Shown in pieces: positions 26,572 to 37,735 of a stretch of 64,000 nucleotides of DNA. A model generated the notes under the pieces. The model saw nothing but the letters and a program-made list of their open reading frames with translations. It had not been told where the DNA came from and did no database searches. Origin of the DNA: Rutidosis leptorrhynchoides (Eukaryota; Streptophyta; Magnoliopsida; Asterales; Asteraceae); the NCBI RefSeq assembly GCF_046630445.1, contig NC_092334.1, forward strand, positions 189,602,501-189,666,500, written 5' to 3'. Numbering within the stretch: position 1 is the first letter of the stretch; every line of letters starts with the position of its first letter. A program made the position numbers and the translations under genes.

Positions 26572-26600
26572 GTTGTTGTTGTTGTTGTTATTATTATTAT
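26443..26600. repeat. Compound (ATCGTT)n-(ATT)n-(TTG)n microsatellite
   Basis: ATCGTT-type hexamers (26449-26500), then ATT units, then five TTG units. The minus-oriented solo LTR at 31743-35751 has the matching tract at 33430-33560, which confirms that the two solo LTRs are one family. Confidence 0.9.
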
Positions 26601-28341
26601 TATTAATATTATTAAAATAATTAGTATTTTTTTATCAAACTATCATTTTATTATTTTTATCGTCATTATTATTATTATTTAAAGTATCATTAATATTAAA
26701 ACCATCATTTTTATTAAAATTATCATTTTTAATAGAAATATCATTGTTAATATAAAATATCATTATTATTATAATCATTTTAATATTATCATTATTAAAA
26801 ATTTATCATTTTGAATAGAATTATTACTTTTATAAAATATTATTATTATTATTATTACAGTTAATATTAAAAGTATCATTATTATTAAGATTATCATGAT
26901 TAGAGTTACCATTTTATCAAAATTAATATCATCATTAGTAAATATAAATATTGTTATTATTATTATTATTTTATTATTATTATTAAAAATAATTAATATT
27001 ATTATTATAAAATAATGCAACTTTACTTATTATTATTATTATCGATAATATTTTGTTAAATAAATATGTTATACAAAGATATTTTTACTACATGTAATAT
27101 AATTACATTAATAATAACTATCATTATATTTTTATGATATTAAATGAACTTTATAAATTTTATTACTTAAGATATATAAAAGTGTATTTTTATTATATAA
27201 ATTTTAATACAAAATGTTATGAATTAGATTATTTACTCTAATAAAATCTATTAAACATATAAAACGACTATACTTAAGTTATATAATAATCATGTATAGA
27301 TTTTGGAAATCATTTTAGTCAGATTGACTTTTGTTGACTTTTGCATGATAAATCTCGAGCATTAGGATTGTGGTACACTATGACCTGACCTAAATTGTTA
27401 GACAGATATTGACCAATATATAAATATATATACTTAATATAGGTTCATGAATCCGAGGCCAACCTTGCATTGTTCAATGTCGTCATATGTATTTTTACTA
27501 CAAAATATAGTATTGTGAGTTTCATTACTCCCTTTTTAAATGCTTTTGCAATATATATTTTTGGGACTGAGAATACATGCACTTTTATAACTATTTTACG
27601 AAATAGACACAAGTATTTGAAACTACATTCTATGGTTAAATTATTGAATCGAATATGCCCCTTTTTAGTCTGGTAATCTATGAATTAGGGAACAGACACC
27701 CTAATTGAAGCGAATCCTAAAGATAGATCTATTAGGCCCAACAAGCCCCATCCAAAGTACCGGATGCTTTAGTACTTCGAATTTATCTTGTCCGAAGGGA
27801 GTCCCGGAATGATGGGGATATTCTATATGCATCTTGTTAAGGTCGATTACCAGGTGTTCACCATATGAATGATTTTTATCTCTATCCAGTTTGTGAAATG
27901 CCTGATATGAGATGATGTTTATGAAAAATGGAAATGAAAATCTTGTAGTCTATTAAAATTATGGAAATGAATATTGATTATGATAAACTAATGAACTCAC
28001 CAACCTTTTGGTTGACACTTTAAAGCATGTTTATTCTCAGGTATGAAAGAAACCTTTCGCTGTGCATTTGCTCATTTTAGAGATATTACTTGGAGTCATT
28101 CATGACATATTTCAAAAGACGTTGCATTCGAGTAGTTGGGTTCATCAAGATTATTATTAAGTCAATTATAGTTGGATATATTATGAAATGGCATGCATGC
28201 CGTCAACTTTTGATGTAATGAAAGTTTGTTTTTTAAAAACGAATGCAATATTTGTAAAATGTATCATATAGAGGTCAAGTACCTCGCGATGTAATCATAT
28301 GTTATTATATTCGTTCTTATGGATTAGGATGGGTCTTTACA

Positions 28342-28552
28342 GCACCTATATATGCTTGGATATGGAAGGGATATTCCATTGTTGGGACATAAAATAGGCC
28401 ATAGATCTAACCAAAAAAAGCTTTTTGTTTCGAAAGGCTGGGGGTACTTTGTGGCTTTGAATGGGTACAAAGTGGGTGATAGGTGTATGATTGCGTTCTC
28501 CCGTAGGTACAAGAGTTTTTTCATGATCATGGATGGAAGCCACCCACTTTAA
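28342..28552 (+). pseudogene. B3-domain gene, 3' part, after the solo LTR
   Basis: Joining codons across the LTR (one GCACC copy removed) continues GCT with YICLDMEG, then a TAG at about 28402. A shifted frame then reads KKLFVSKGWGYFVALNGYKV and GDRCMIAFSRRYKSFFMIMD, ending at a stop at 28550-28552. GW..FV..N...VGD.C.F is the second half of a REM-type B3 domain (the GW and GD residues are the usual signature). The frameshift plus two stops confirm decay. It lies tail to tail with the minus-strand B3 gene at 29336-31318. Confidence 0.65.
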
Positions 28553-29335
28553 CAATCTCATTCGGGTCAATAGTATTTTGATAGTGCAGCTTTAACTCTA
28601 ATTTTTGGAGTAGTTATAGTCTATGTACGAATTGCACATGTACATCTTTTAATAACTTTTAAGTTCCTCACCGGAAAACAATTTATGTTTTAGATTTACT
28701 CATGTCTGTAAGAATTTTATATTATGATATGTAAATTACGTTCGTATTTAATAGTCGATGTTGATGTTTGGTAAATTACTACCGTAATCGAATACAATTA
28801 TCGTTCAATGTGTAGGTTCTTTAATCTTGTTTAGTAATGGAACATTGTAGTTTACAATAAACTAATTTGTCCAATTCAAGTTTGATTGTATTTGAAGTTG
28901 CGCGTCACAAGTAACAACCTTAAAAGATGGTTCACTTATCATGGTAAATTTCATGTATTTGGCTTTTTCAATGTAGTATATGTACAATATTTTCTAATGA
29001 AATGTACGTTTTAAATGAGTCTATTGTTCCATCATTATTTCATCATTGGTAAATGCTTAAAATTGCATTGAGTTGCAAGTTTTTAATCAAAAGTAATGCA
29101 AGAAATAGGTAAATATTACTAAACTTCATGAATCATTAAAAAACATTAGCATATCCAAATGTAAACTATCCATCAGCTATTATATATAGGGAGAATTGCT
29201 GAATACTAGAGTAATACATTACAATAAATACATGGTATAAGTGCAACTCAAAATATGAAAGCTGAGCAACAACATCCAGATTGTACAACACTTATACATC
29301 AAAAGTAATTAACTAAAATTGTTTAAATCAACATA
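28553..29335. other. Intergenic region between convergent B3 genes
   Basis: About 780 bp of AT-rich sequence without ORFs, repeats or transposon ends that I can recognise. It would contain the 3' UTRs of both genes. Confidence 0.6.
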
Positions 29336-31096
29336 TTAAAGATAAAAGTTTTGTTCCTCCAGATTGTACATGAGTTCATAATATTGACCAGGAATCAGGC
29401 CATTGATTGTGCAGTACTCTGGAAAACTGTACGTAACTGCCAGATTTGGTTTCTTTTTCCCTTTCTCCTGTTTCAACCACCACTTGAATTCATCACCTTC
29501 ATGATTAAAGCAATTAACATAACACCCACTCCTCAGTCCTGGAAGTCCAATAAACTCCTTTGGAAGACTCTAACGAAAAAGAAATTACATATTTAGCCAA
29601 AGGATTAACCAAATTGTTATTCTATAATGATGAAGCATAAAAAGTTGATATGTAAAAAGATAAGACAAGTAGTGTACCACCATTTATCAGTTGATGAATG
29701 TTAAACTTTAAAAAGATTAGATAAGTAGCGTACCAACAATTTACCAGACGGTATTTGGATAATAGTAACACGTTCAGGATGTAGATGTTGTTGAGGCATT
29801 GGTTCATCTTCTGTGGTATTACTGTCGGTATCACTGTCGGAGCTGTCATCAATATAAATGATTTCAGGAATGGAATGGGAAGTTGATCCACTTTCCCAGT
29901 TAGTAGAAACATCAACGTCCATCAGCTGAAAAGCTAATAAACAACCCTTTTCAACACCGTGGTGGTCATAAATCACCAGCTCAAGATTTTCCAAAATCAG
30001 TTGCATAAAAAACCATACAATCACAAGATGCCAATTTAAGGTCTCTAAGTAACTCAGTCCATCCTTCCCACATGACTAACTCGTCTTCAATTGAGATTAT
30101 GCATACCCTTTTCTTATACCATCTTTGAAAGTGAACAAACATTTCTTGTTTGGGTCTAGAGTTTCCATAAGTTGTTGTTAACCATTCCTTTGACAGTATC
30201 TACATCCAATCACAAATAATGATATTTTTGTTAAAGAAATATAAAACTAATTTGTTAAGATAATAATCATGTACACATACTAAATGTGTGATTCATATGA
30301 GATAACGAAAATTGACCATACCAATCCTGGTTCGTTTGGATCATTGACGAATTTCATGAATGAAGGGAAACGTCTGTATGGAGCATTGTCAAACACTGTT
30401 GCCTGAATTCGAGTCAATACACTAAAAGATATGAATGGATCAAAAAAATTCTTTTGAAACATATCAGGTGAGTAAATAGCTAACTCGAAGTTTCTTTTGT
30501 CGATTCCAGTCAAGAGAAGGATATCACCTTCTCCAATTATAAGATCGTTCATGATCTTCAGCCAGCCATTGCCAAGTATCAAATGGCTACGGTCAGGCTC
30601 AAATGTAACTTCAGCTTTATATCCTTGCAGGGTGTGGATGAAAACAGAATGTCTTGGAATCATGCTATCATAATGGTCAACATACCATTCATGTGGCAAA
30701 GCCTGTAATAAAACATAATAACCTGATATGTCTTACAATGGTTTTGCATTATAAAATAGATAATTTCAATGTTAAAACAGCAATGAAACAATACCAGTTC
30801 AAGCTAATCTACAAATAGTATTATGTGGATGAACGATGGTGGACGATTGTAGGAAGCCATTAATGACAACGTTAGAGATTATTTCTGCTTCTGTAAAATT
30901 AATATATATGTACATATCAGTTATGTAGGTAACAATAACAATTATGGTCAAATTAACACAACTAGATTTAGGTATAATAATCTGATATTTAGGGCATTTC
31001 GTCTTTAACACAAAATATAAATTAGACTCTTTCTGCAGCATCTATTAACCACTTTTAAACCCTAATGTTTAAATTTTATGAATAATTTAAGACAAA

Positions 31097-31134
<38 letters not shown>

Positions 31135-31318
31135 CCTAATTTTATATTATTGTTTCCTAAACACATAACTTGATTAAGGTCTAATAGTCTGATTTTCTGG
31201 TTATTACGTCTATAACAAGAATATTAGAGTAAAGAACAATTAGTTAACTCAAAAAAACCAACTGTACCTGTATTTGCGACGATCCTTCAACCATGAGGAC
31301 GAAATCGATTTCTTTCAT
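29336..31318 (-). CDS. Three-B3-domain (REM-like) transcription factor gene, one frameshift
   Basis: Exons by GT-AG borders, all phase 0: 31318-31268 (MKEIDFVLMVEGSSQIQ), 30702-30322 (127 codons), 30199-29734 (466 nt) and 29569-29336 (77 codons plus TAA). Exon 2 holds one B3 domain (ALPHEWYVDHYDSMIPRHSV ... GNGWLKIMNDLIIGEGDILL). Exon 3 holds a second (LSKEWLTTTYG ... WEGWTELLRDLKLASCDCM ... ELVIYDHHG) and an acidic Ser/Asp stretch. Exon 4 holds a third (SLPKEFIGLPGLRSGCYVNC ... INGLIPGQYYELMYN). B3 domains bind DNA in the nucleus; REM-type members are poorly characterised regulators. Exon 3 is 466 nt, one more than a multiple of three; the frame breaks at about 29992, between DFGK and ELVIYD, where one extra base creates TGA. 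It is either a recent null allele or a sequencing error. With 465 nt the product would be about 376 residues. Confidence 0.75.
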
Positions 31319-31668
31319 CACCTGTTTAGAATAATCATCGTTCTATGATGAAGGATTCGGGTGTTCTTTTGGTTTGATAATGAAGTGGGATGGTTTAGGG
31401 TAGACGAAGAAGTTGGATGGTTTTGTGGTCGTGGTTTGTTCCCGGTATTATTAAAATTGAAAACTGTGCATATATATGTTTTTTTTAGAATTATTTGTAT
31501 TTGTATAGATTGTTATTATTAATTTAAAAGGTAATAACATAAAGTAAATAGTTCATGGTTAAAAAAATAACACAAGACATAAAAGACATGTTGCATAAGT
31601 TATTAAAAAATATAATCATGTTTGTACAAAAAAAAATAAAGGTAATTAATCATATGTTTTAACAATTT
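31319..31668 (-). other. Upstream region of the B3 gene / end of CACTA sequence
   Basis: About 350 bp between the B3 start codon and the transposase stop codon. It should contain the promoter of the B3 gene and, if it survives, the left end of the CACTA element. I see neither a CACTA terminus nor the TTAGACGTG subterminal repeats here. Confidence 0.4.
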
Positions 31669-31737
31669 TTATGTGTCTGCAACCTCGTCTCCTTCCTCGT
31701 GGTCTTTCCTAAAGTAGATTGTATTATTTCCAACAAC
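31669..31737 (-). pseudogene. CACTA transposase, C-terminal piece
   Basis: Minus strand, continuing directly from 35752 when the solo LTR and one AACTT copy are removed: QPLNEV joins VVGNNTIYFRKDHEEGDEVA, then DT and a TAA at 31669-31671. This is the usual end of TNPD-type transposases. It proves that the solo LTR lies within the transposase gene. Confidence 0.75.
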
Positions 31738-33429
31738 AACTTTTTAAGGACCCGTTCATATACATTATAAACTATTCACAATAGTTGATTACATCGTGAG
31801 GTATTTGACCTCTATATGGTACATTTTTCAAACATTGCATTCGTTTTTAAAAGACAAAATTTCTTTACATTGAAAGTTGACGGCATGCATACCATTTCAC
31901 AATACATCCAACTATAATTGACTTAAATATATTCTTGATGAACTCAATGACTTGAATGTAACGTATTTCGAAATATGCCATGAATGACTCCAAGTAATAT
32001 CTTTAAAATAAGCTAATGCACAGCGGAAGATTTCTTTAATACCTGAGAATAAACATGCTTTAAAATGTCAACCAAAAGGTTGGTGAGTTCATTAGTTTAT
32101 CATAATCGATCATTTTCATAATTTTAATAGACCACAAGATTTTCATTTCCATTTCTCATAAACATAATCTCATATCAGGCATTTCTCACGGCATAGAGAT
32201 AAAAATCATTCATATGGTGAACACCTGGTAACCGACATTAACAAGATGCATATAGAATATCCCCAAAATAGAATCCTCTCGTCTGTATAATAATAAGTCG
32301 AAGTAATAAAGCATCCGTACCTCGGATGGGGTTTGTTAGGCCCATAGATCTATCTTTAGGATTCGCGTCAATTAAGGCTATTGTTCCTTAATTCTTAGGT
32401 TACCAAGCTAAAAGGGGCATATTCGATTCGATAATCCAACATAGAATGTAGTTTCGATTACTTGTGTCTATTTCGTAAAACATTTATAAAAACAGCGCAT
32501 GTATTCTCAGTCCTAAAAATATATATTGCAAAAGCATTTAAAAAGGGAGCAAATGAAACTCACAATACTGTATTTCGTAGCAATAATGCAAATGACTGCA
32601 CTGAACAAGTGCAAGGTTGGCCTCGGATTCACGAACCTATATTAAGTATATATATTTATATAATGGTCAATACCTGTCTATCAAATTAGGTCAAGTCATA
32701 GTGTACCACAATCCTAATGCTCGAGATTTATCATGCAAAAGTCAACAAAAGTCAATCTGACTAAAATGATTTCCAAAATCTATACATGATTATTATATAA
32801 CTTAAATATAGTCATTTTATATATTTAAATATTTTTAACAGATTTTATTAAAGTAAATAATATAATTCATAACATTTTGTATACAAATATACTTTTATAT
32901 ATTTTTTTAGTAATAAAATTTATAAAGTTCATTTAATATCATAAAAATATAATGATAGTTATTATTAATGTAATTATATTACATGTAGTAAAATATCTTT
33001 GTATCGCATATTTATTTAATAAAATAATATCGATAATAATAATAATAAGTAAAGTTACATTATTTTATAATAATAATATTAATTATTTTTAATAATAATA
33101 ATAAAATAATAATAACAATATTTATATTTACTAATGATGATATTAATAATGATCAAATGGTAATTCTAATCATGATAACGATACTTTTAATATTAACTGT
33201 AATAATAATAATATTTTATAAAAGTAATAATTCTATTCAAAATGATAAATTTTTAATAATGATAATACTAAAATGATAATAATAATGATATTTTATGTTA
33301 ACAATGATATTTTAATTAAAAATGATAATTTTAATAAAAATGATGGTTTTAATATTAATGGTACTTTTAACAATAATAATGATGATAAAAATAATAAAAT
33401 GATAGTTTGATAAAAAAATATTAATTATT

Positions 33430-33524
<95 letters not shown>

Positions 33525-33560
33525 GATAATAACGACGATAACGATAATGATAACGATAAC
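33430..33560. repeat. (AAT)n and ATAACG-type microsatellite in solo LTR
   Basis: About 30 AAT units then degenerate GATAACG hexamers, the mirror of 26443-26600. It explains the Ile/Val-rich ORF 33312-33620. Confidence 0.9.
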
Positions 33561-34364
33561 GATAACGAGAGTGATAACAATAATCATTTTAACAATAATA
33601 CTTTTAAAATTATAGATCATTCAATTGACGACATCTTTTAATCCGTTCATCAAAACCATACGATATCTAAATGAAAAGTTTATAGTTTTTCGCCAGCTTT
33701 CCAATGACATGCATGTTATATACCTTATCTCAATCGCATAAGTATCAAGTTCATAATTTATCATAAGTTATCTAACGATAAAGTTAAACATACAAGCATG
33801 CATAATTATATATACTCGAGCACTAGTCAGTGATACACTAATAATATATAAAAGTTAAGTTATGAGTGCTCACGTATCAATATTGAGATTCAATATTGCA
33901 GGAAAGATACGTAAACGCAACGGAGATGATAAACACTAAATTGACCTCATGAGCATACCCATGAACTATACCCATTGCCTCCATAGCTAACCCATAATTT
34001 CCTTAGCCTTATCCTACTCCAAAAACCCGTCTTGAAATAATTTACTCATGTCTTCGTCGTAGTATTTTACGTATAATACCACTAATAATAATACTACTAA
34101 TATTAATATCATAAGATTAATAATAATCTTTAATAATAAAATTAATAAATAAATAAAATAAATAAGTAAGTGATACGGAGTAATATAGATTGATAAAATG
34201 AATTAGGAACTGAGAATCGTTCGAGCATTTAAAGAAGTCACCCACACCTAACCCCCCATGTGATTGCATAGGGGCTCTTTGGTTTTGGTCATGCGACCGC
34301 ATGGTCACAATGAGTAGCTCAACAACGACCAATCTCCATTACCGACACTTTTTAAAATATAATA

Positions 34365-34368
<4 letters not shown>

Positions 34369-34442
<74 letters not shown>
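34369..34442. repeat. (TA)n microsatellite in solo LTR
   Basis: About 36 TA units; a second TA tract lies at 35518-35562 close to the LTR start. Both are absent or much shorter in the other solo LTR. Confidence 0.95.
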
Positions 34443-34447
<5 letters not shown>

Positions 34448-35512
34448 CTTTATAATTAATTAAATATTATATTAAATTTACATACTTAGTTAACTCGTAA
34501 ACTTAATTTTAACGACTTGTACAATGACACTTGACTCATGTCCCGCTTCCGGTTTTCGAACGGTGTTTCGTACGCGGAGAAAACTGGTATTTTATGTTTC
34601 GTGGTTTGTACCCTTTACAAAATATAGGCTTAGAGTATTAGTAAACTATATCATTCAAAATATATCTTAATCATTTGAGTATTTTGGTCATATGCTTCTA
34701 TAAATCAATGTCTCGTTGTTTATTAAAATATATTTAATAATATTATTTTAAATCAAAACGTTTTATGAGTAAAATATTATATTCTATCATTTTGTAAAAT
34801 ATATTTTAGAAATGTAACTTGTCCATATTAGACATTTTTATTTAGTAATATAATATTTAGTCTTTCAAACAATATTTATTATTAATTTTTTTAAAGTATA
34901 ATCGTTTACATAATAGAAAATATTTTACCATACAATGTTTACGTTCTAAAACTTAAATAGATATAGTTTATTTGTACTAGCGTTTACTTTAACTTTTGAA
35001 CGTACTATTTGACATGTCCAAATGTTAATCGAATCACTAAGCGAGTGTTACAATTGTTTACTTAATTAATTTAAAATCATATATACTTAATATACATAAA
35101 CATGTTTTAATATACGCTGCAAGTTATTCACATATCTAATAACTCCTATTCCAACGTACGTTATTTAAACAAAGATACTAATAATTTAGTTCTATTATAT
35201 CGAAAATGTTTTCGTACATTTGAAATTAAGTCAATTGATTCTTATGTAAATTAGTCTTCCACTAGTTTTTGTCTAATTCTTGTTAATGACACTTTTGTTC
35301 TTATTTATAAATCACTTTACTAAATATTCCGAATACCGTTAAAAAGAAAGGTTTCCAAAATCAAAGTGGACCTCTCAACAGAGACTTGTAATCATACAAT
35401 GTATCTGATAAATCAATCATTTGATAATATCTTCTAATTCCATCGATAAACATATTGAAGCAAATACTTTCATGTAAAGTAATAAGTTTAACACTTTGTT
35501 AATATTTCCAAG

Positions 35513-35570
<58 letters not shown>

Positions 35571-35751
35571 TATATATAATCATATCCGTTCATATAATGG
35601 TTCGTGAATCGTCGAGAACAGTCGAAGGGTAATTGGTCATATGAACCTAATTCAAAGTTTTTGAGATTTCAACATTACAGATTTTGCTTATCGTGTCAGA
35701 AACATATAAAGATCAAGTTTAAATTTGTTCGGAAATTTCTGGGTCGTCACA

Positions 35752-37730
35752 AACTTCATTCAAAGGTTGAACACCGACTGAAAATGGTGGTAACTCGTCA
35801 AATTGGTCGTACTCATCCTCATCAACAACGTTCTCGACACCAACAATCCGTTGTTTTCCATACTGAACCACATGCCATCTACAATCCTTTGGGTCTTCGA
35901 TAAAGAATACTTGAGTAACTAGTTTGCTAGAATGAATGGTTCTCCATCATATCCATTGGTGGAAAGATTAACAGTTGTAAAACCATCTTCATCAACTTGA
36001 ACACCGCGATCATTATTAACCCACTTACACTTGAACAAGGGTATAGTGTACGAATTACCATAATCTAATTCCCATATTTCTTGAATGACACCATAATAAG
36101 ATTTTTTAGCGATCCTTGATCTTTCTTCATGATTGACCATGGTGAATTCCATCGACGAGGCTATCATCGTGACACCGCTATTTTGCATTTTACTCTACTT
36201 ATATTGATCTTTAGTGTAAAAGGTATACCCATTGATGTCATATCCTTGATATTGGAACACATATTTAGGGGCGAATCCCAAAGCTTCGACCGTTTTATCA
36301 ATATTTGGAAGTGTCCTCCTAACTTTGTCTTACAACCACTCTGAAAATGTTTTTTTATGTTGTTTTGCCAACCATTTTGCACTCTTTTTACGGTTTTCTT
36401 GTCTAAACAATGACATGTGTTCTTGTATGTACGGATCAATAGATGTAGTGTGTTGTAAGACAGTAAAATGTGCCTCTTGATAATCGGCAACATTTGAATA
36501 GCCCGTCTTGCACCCAAGTGTCCCTTGACCTGAAAGTCTTCCTTCATGACGACTTTGTGGAATCCCGACACTTTTAAACCCATCCGTATAGTTTGTGCAG
36601 AATTCGATCACCTCTTCGGATGCATATCCTTCAACGATACTCCCTTCTGGTCGATTAAGGTTCCTTACATAACCTTTTAAGATACCCATATATCTTTCAA
36701 ATGGATACATATAACGTAAGAAAACTGGACCACATGCCTTTATTTCTCCTACAATATGAGATACCAAGTGAACCATGACATCAAAGAATGAGGGTGGAAA
36801 GCACATCTCGAGTTCGCAAAGAGTAAATATGATATCTCTTTGATATTCATCCAGCACTTCAGGATCAATCACCTTTGACTGAATCATGTTGAAAAATAAG
36901 CATAGTTTTGTTATTGTGTGTCGAATACGGTTGGGTAGAATTCCACAGATTGCGATAGGAATCATCTGCGTCATTAGTACATGACAATCATGTGACTTCA
37001 TACCAAGTAACTTCAAATTTTTCATCGAAACCAACTTCCTAATGTTAGCAGAGTATCCTGATGGAACCTTAATACCATGTAAACATTGACAGAATTTAGT
37101 TTTCTCGACCTTCGACTTAGTATAACAGGCCGGTTGAAGAAACTTGGTGGCCCTTCCATCAATATCTTTAGATTGTAGCTCTGGTCTGATATTCATTAAT
37201 TCCATGTCCCTTCTAACTTTAATTCCATCTTTTGTTTTTCCAGGAATGTTCAACAGTAACCCTATCAAACTTTCACAAACATTTTTCTCAATATCATAAC
37301 ATCAAGACAATGTCGGACTCGTAAATTCTTCCAGTAGGGTAATTTCCAAAAAATAGACTTTTTCTTCCAAATACCTTTGGGAGGACCAAAACCTTTCTTT
37401 CCCAACACAACATTTATATTAGCAACTTTGGAGTGTGTAGTTTCTCTATCTAATGGTGGTGGTAGCTTTCTATCCTCTATAGTACCATCAAATAAATCCG
37501 ACTTTTTATGATACGGGTGATTCTCAGCAAGCTCTCTCTGATGCCCCATAAATGCCAGTTTCTTACAATTTGTGAGCCATATCGAGTGAGTATTTTCCTC
37601 ACAAACAGGACATGCCTTTTTCCCCTTCGTATTATATCCAGACAAATTACCATAAGCAGGAAAATCATTAATGGTGCAAAAAAGCATTGCCCGTAGTTGG
37701 AAGTATTCTTTCTTGTATGCATCATAAATG
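35752..37730 (-). pseudogene. CACTA transposase (TNPD type), middle part with DUF4218/DUF4216
   Basis: It continues the frame of 46994-48195: GIH joins IYDAYKKEYFQLRAMLFCTI, then NDFPAYGNLSGYNTKG and the cysteine pair of the Transposase_21 core (ACPVCEE), then RHCLDVM. A one-base deletion near 37297 (expected HIEKNVCESLIG) shifts the frame. Next comes DUF4218 (EYQRDIIFTLCELEMCFPPS, MYPFERYMGILKGYVRN, RPEGSIVEGYASEEVIEFC), a TAA at about 36328 and a TAG near 36192, then DUF4216 (QNSGVTMIASSMEF, YGNSYTIPLFKCKWV). Another shift lies near 35930 before QVFFIEDPKDCRWHVVQYGK and KQRIVGVENVV. The transposase would cut at the CACTA ends; this copy cannot encode one. Confidence 0.85.
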
Positions 37731-37735
37731 TGTAT

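Larger units (their letters stand above)
12914..28341 (+). mobile_element. Solo LTR of the RE2-type family, carrying a nested chromovirus
   Basis: It begins TGTGACGACCAGGAAA, close to the TGTGACGACC start of the RE2 LTRs, and ends GGGTCTTTACA. Flanking target copies GCACC at 12909-12913 and 28342-28346 are perfect. Without the nested element (13099-24414 plus one TATAT copy) the LTR is about 4.1 kb. No interior or second LTR remains, so it arose by LTR-LTR recombination. It contains ATT/TTG microsatellites (25838-25900, 26506-26600), a purine-poor leader with the TTTATTCTCAGGT block near 28035, and the GAGGTCAAGTACCTC hairpin near 28271. It splits a B3 gene exactly between TGC and ACC codons of the B3 core. 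Confidence 0.85.
31743..35751 (-). mobile_element. Solo LTR, RE2-type family, minus orientation
   Basis: In the minus direction it starts TGTGACGACCCAGAAATTTC at 35751 and ends near 31743, flanked by perfect target copies AACTT (31738-31742, 35752-35756). It is homologous throughout to the plus-oriented solo LTR 12914-28341, including the ATT/ATCGTT microsatellite (33430-33560 here), (TA)n at 34369-34442 and 35518-35562, the TTTATTCTCAGGT block (near 32040) and the GAGGT/ACCTC hairpin (near 31798). The terminal TG...CA pair is degraded at the 31743 end (TTTAAGG). There is no interior. Confidence 0.85.

Noticed and set aside
28324-28570. Two minus-strand ORFs over the 3' B3 fragment
   Set aside because: The plus strand carries the B3 signature GWGYFV...GDRC and joins the upstream exon, so the minus ORFs are shadows.
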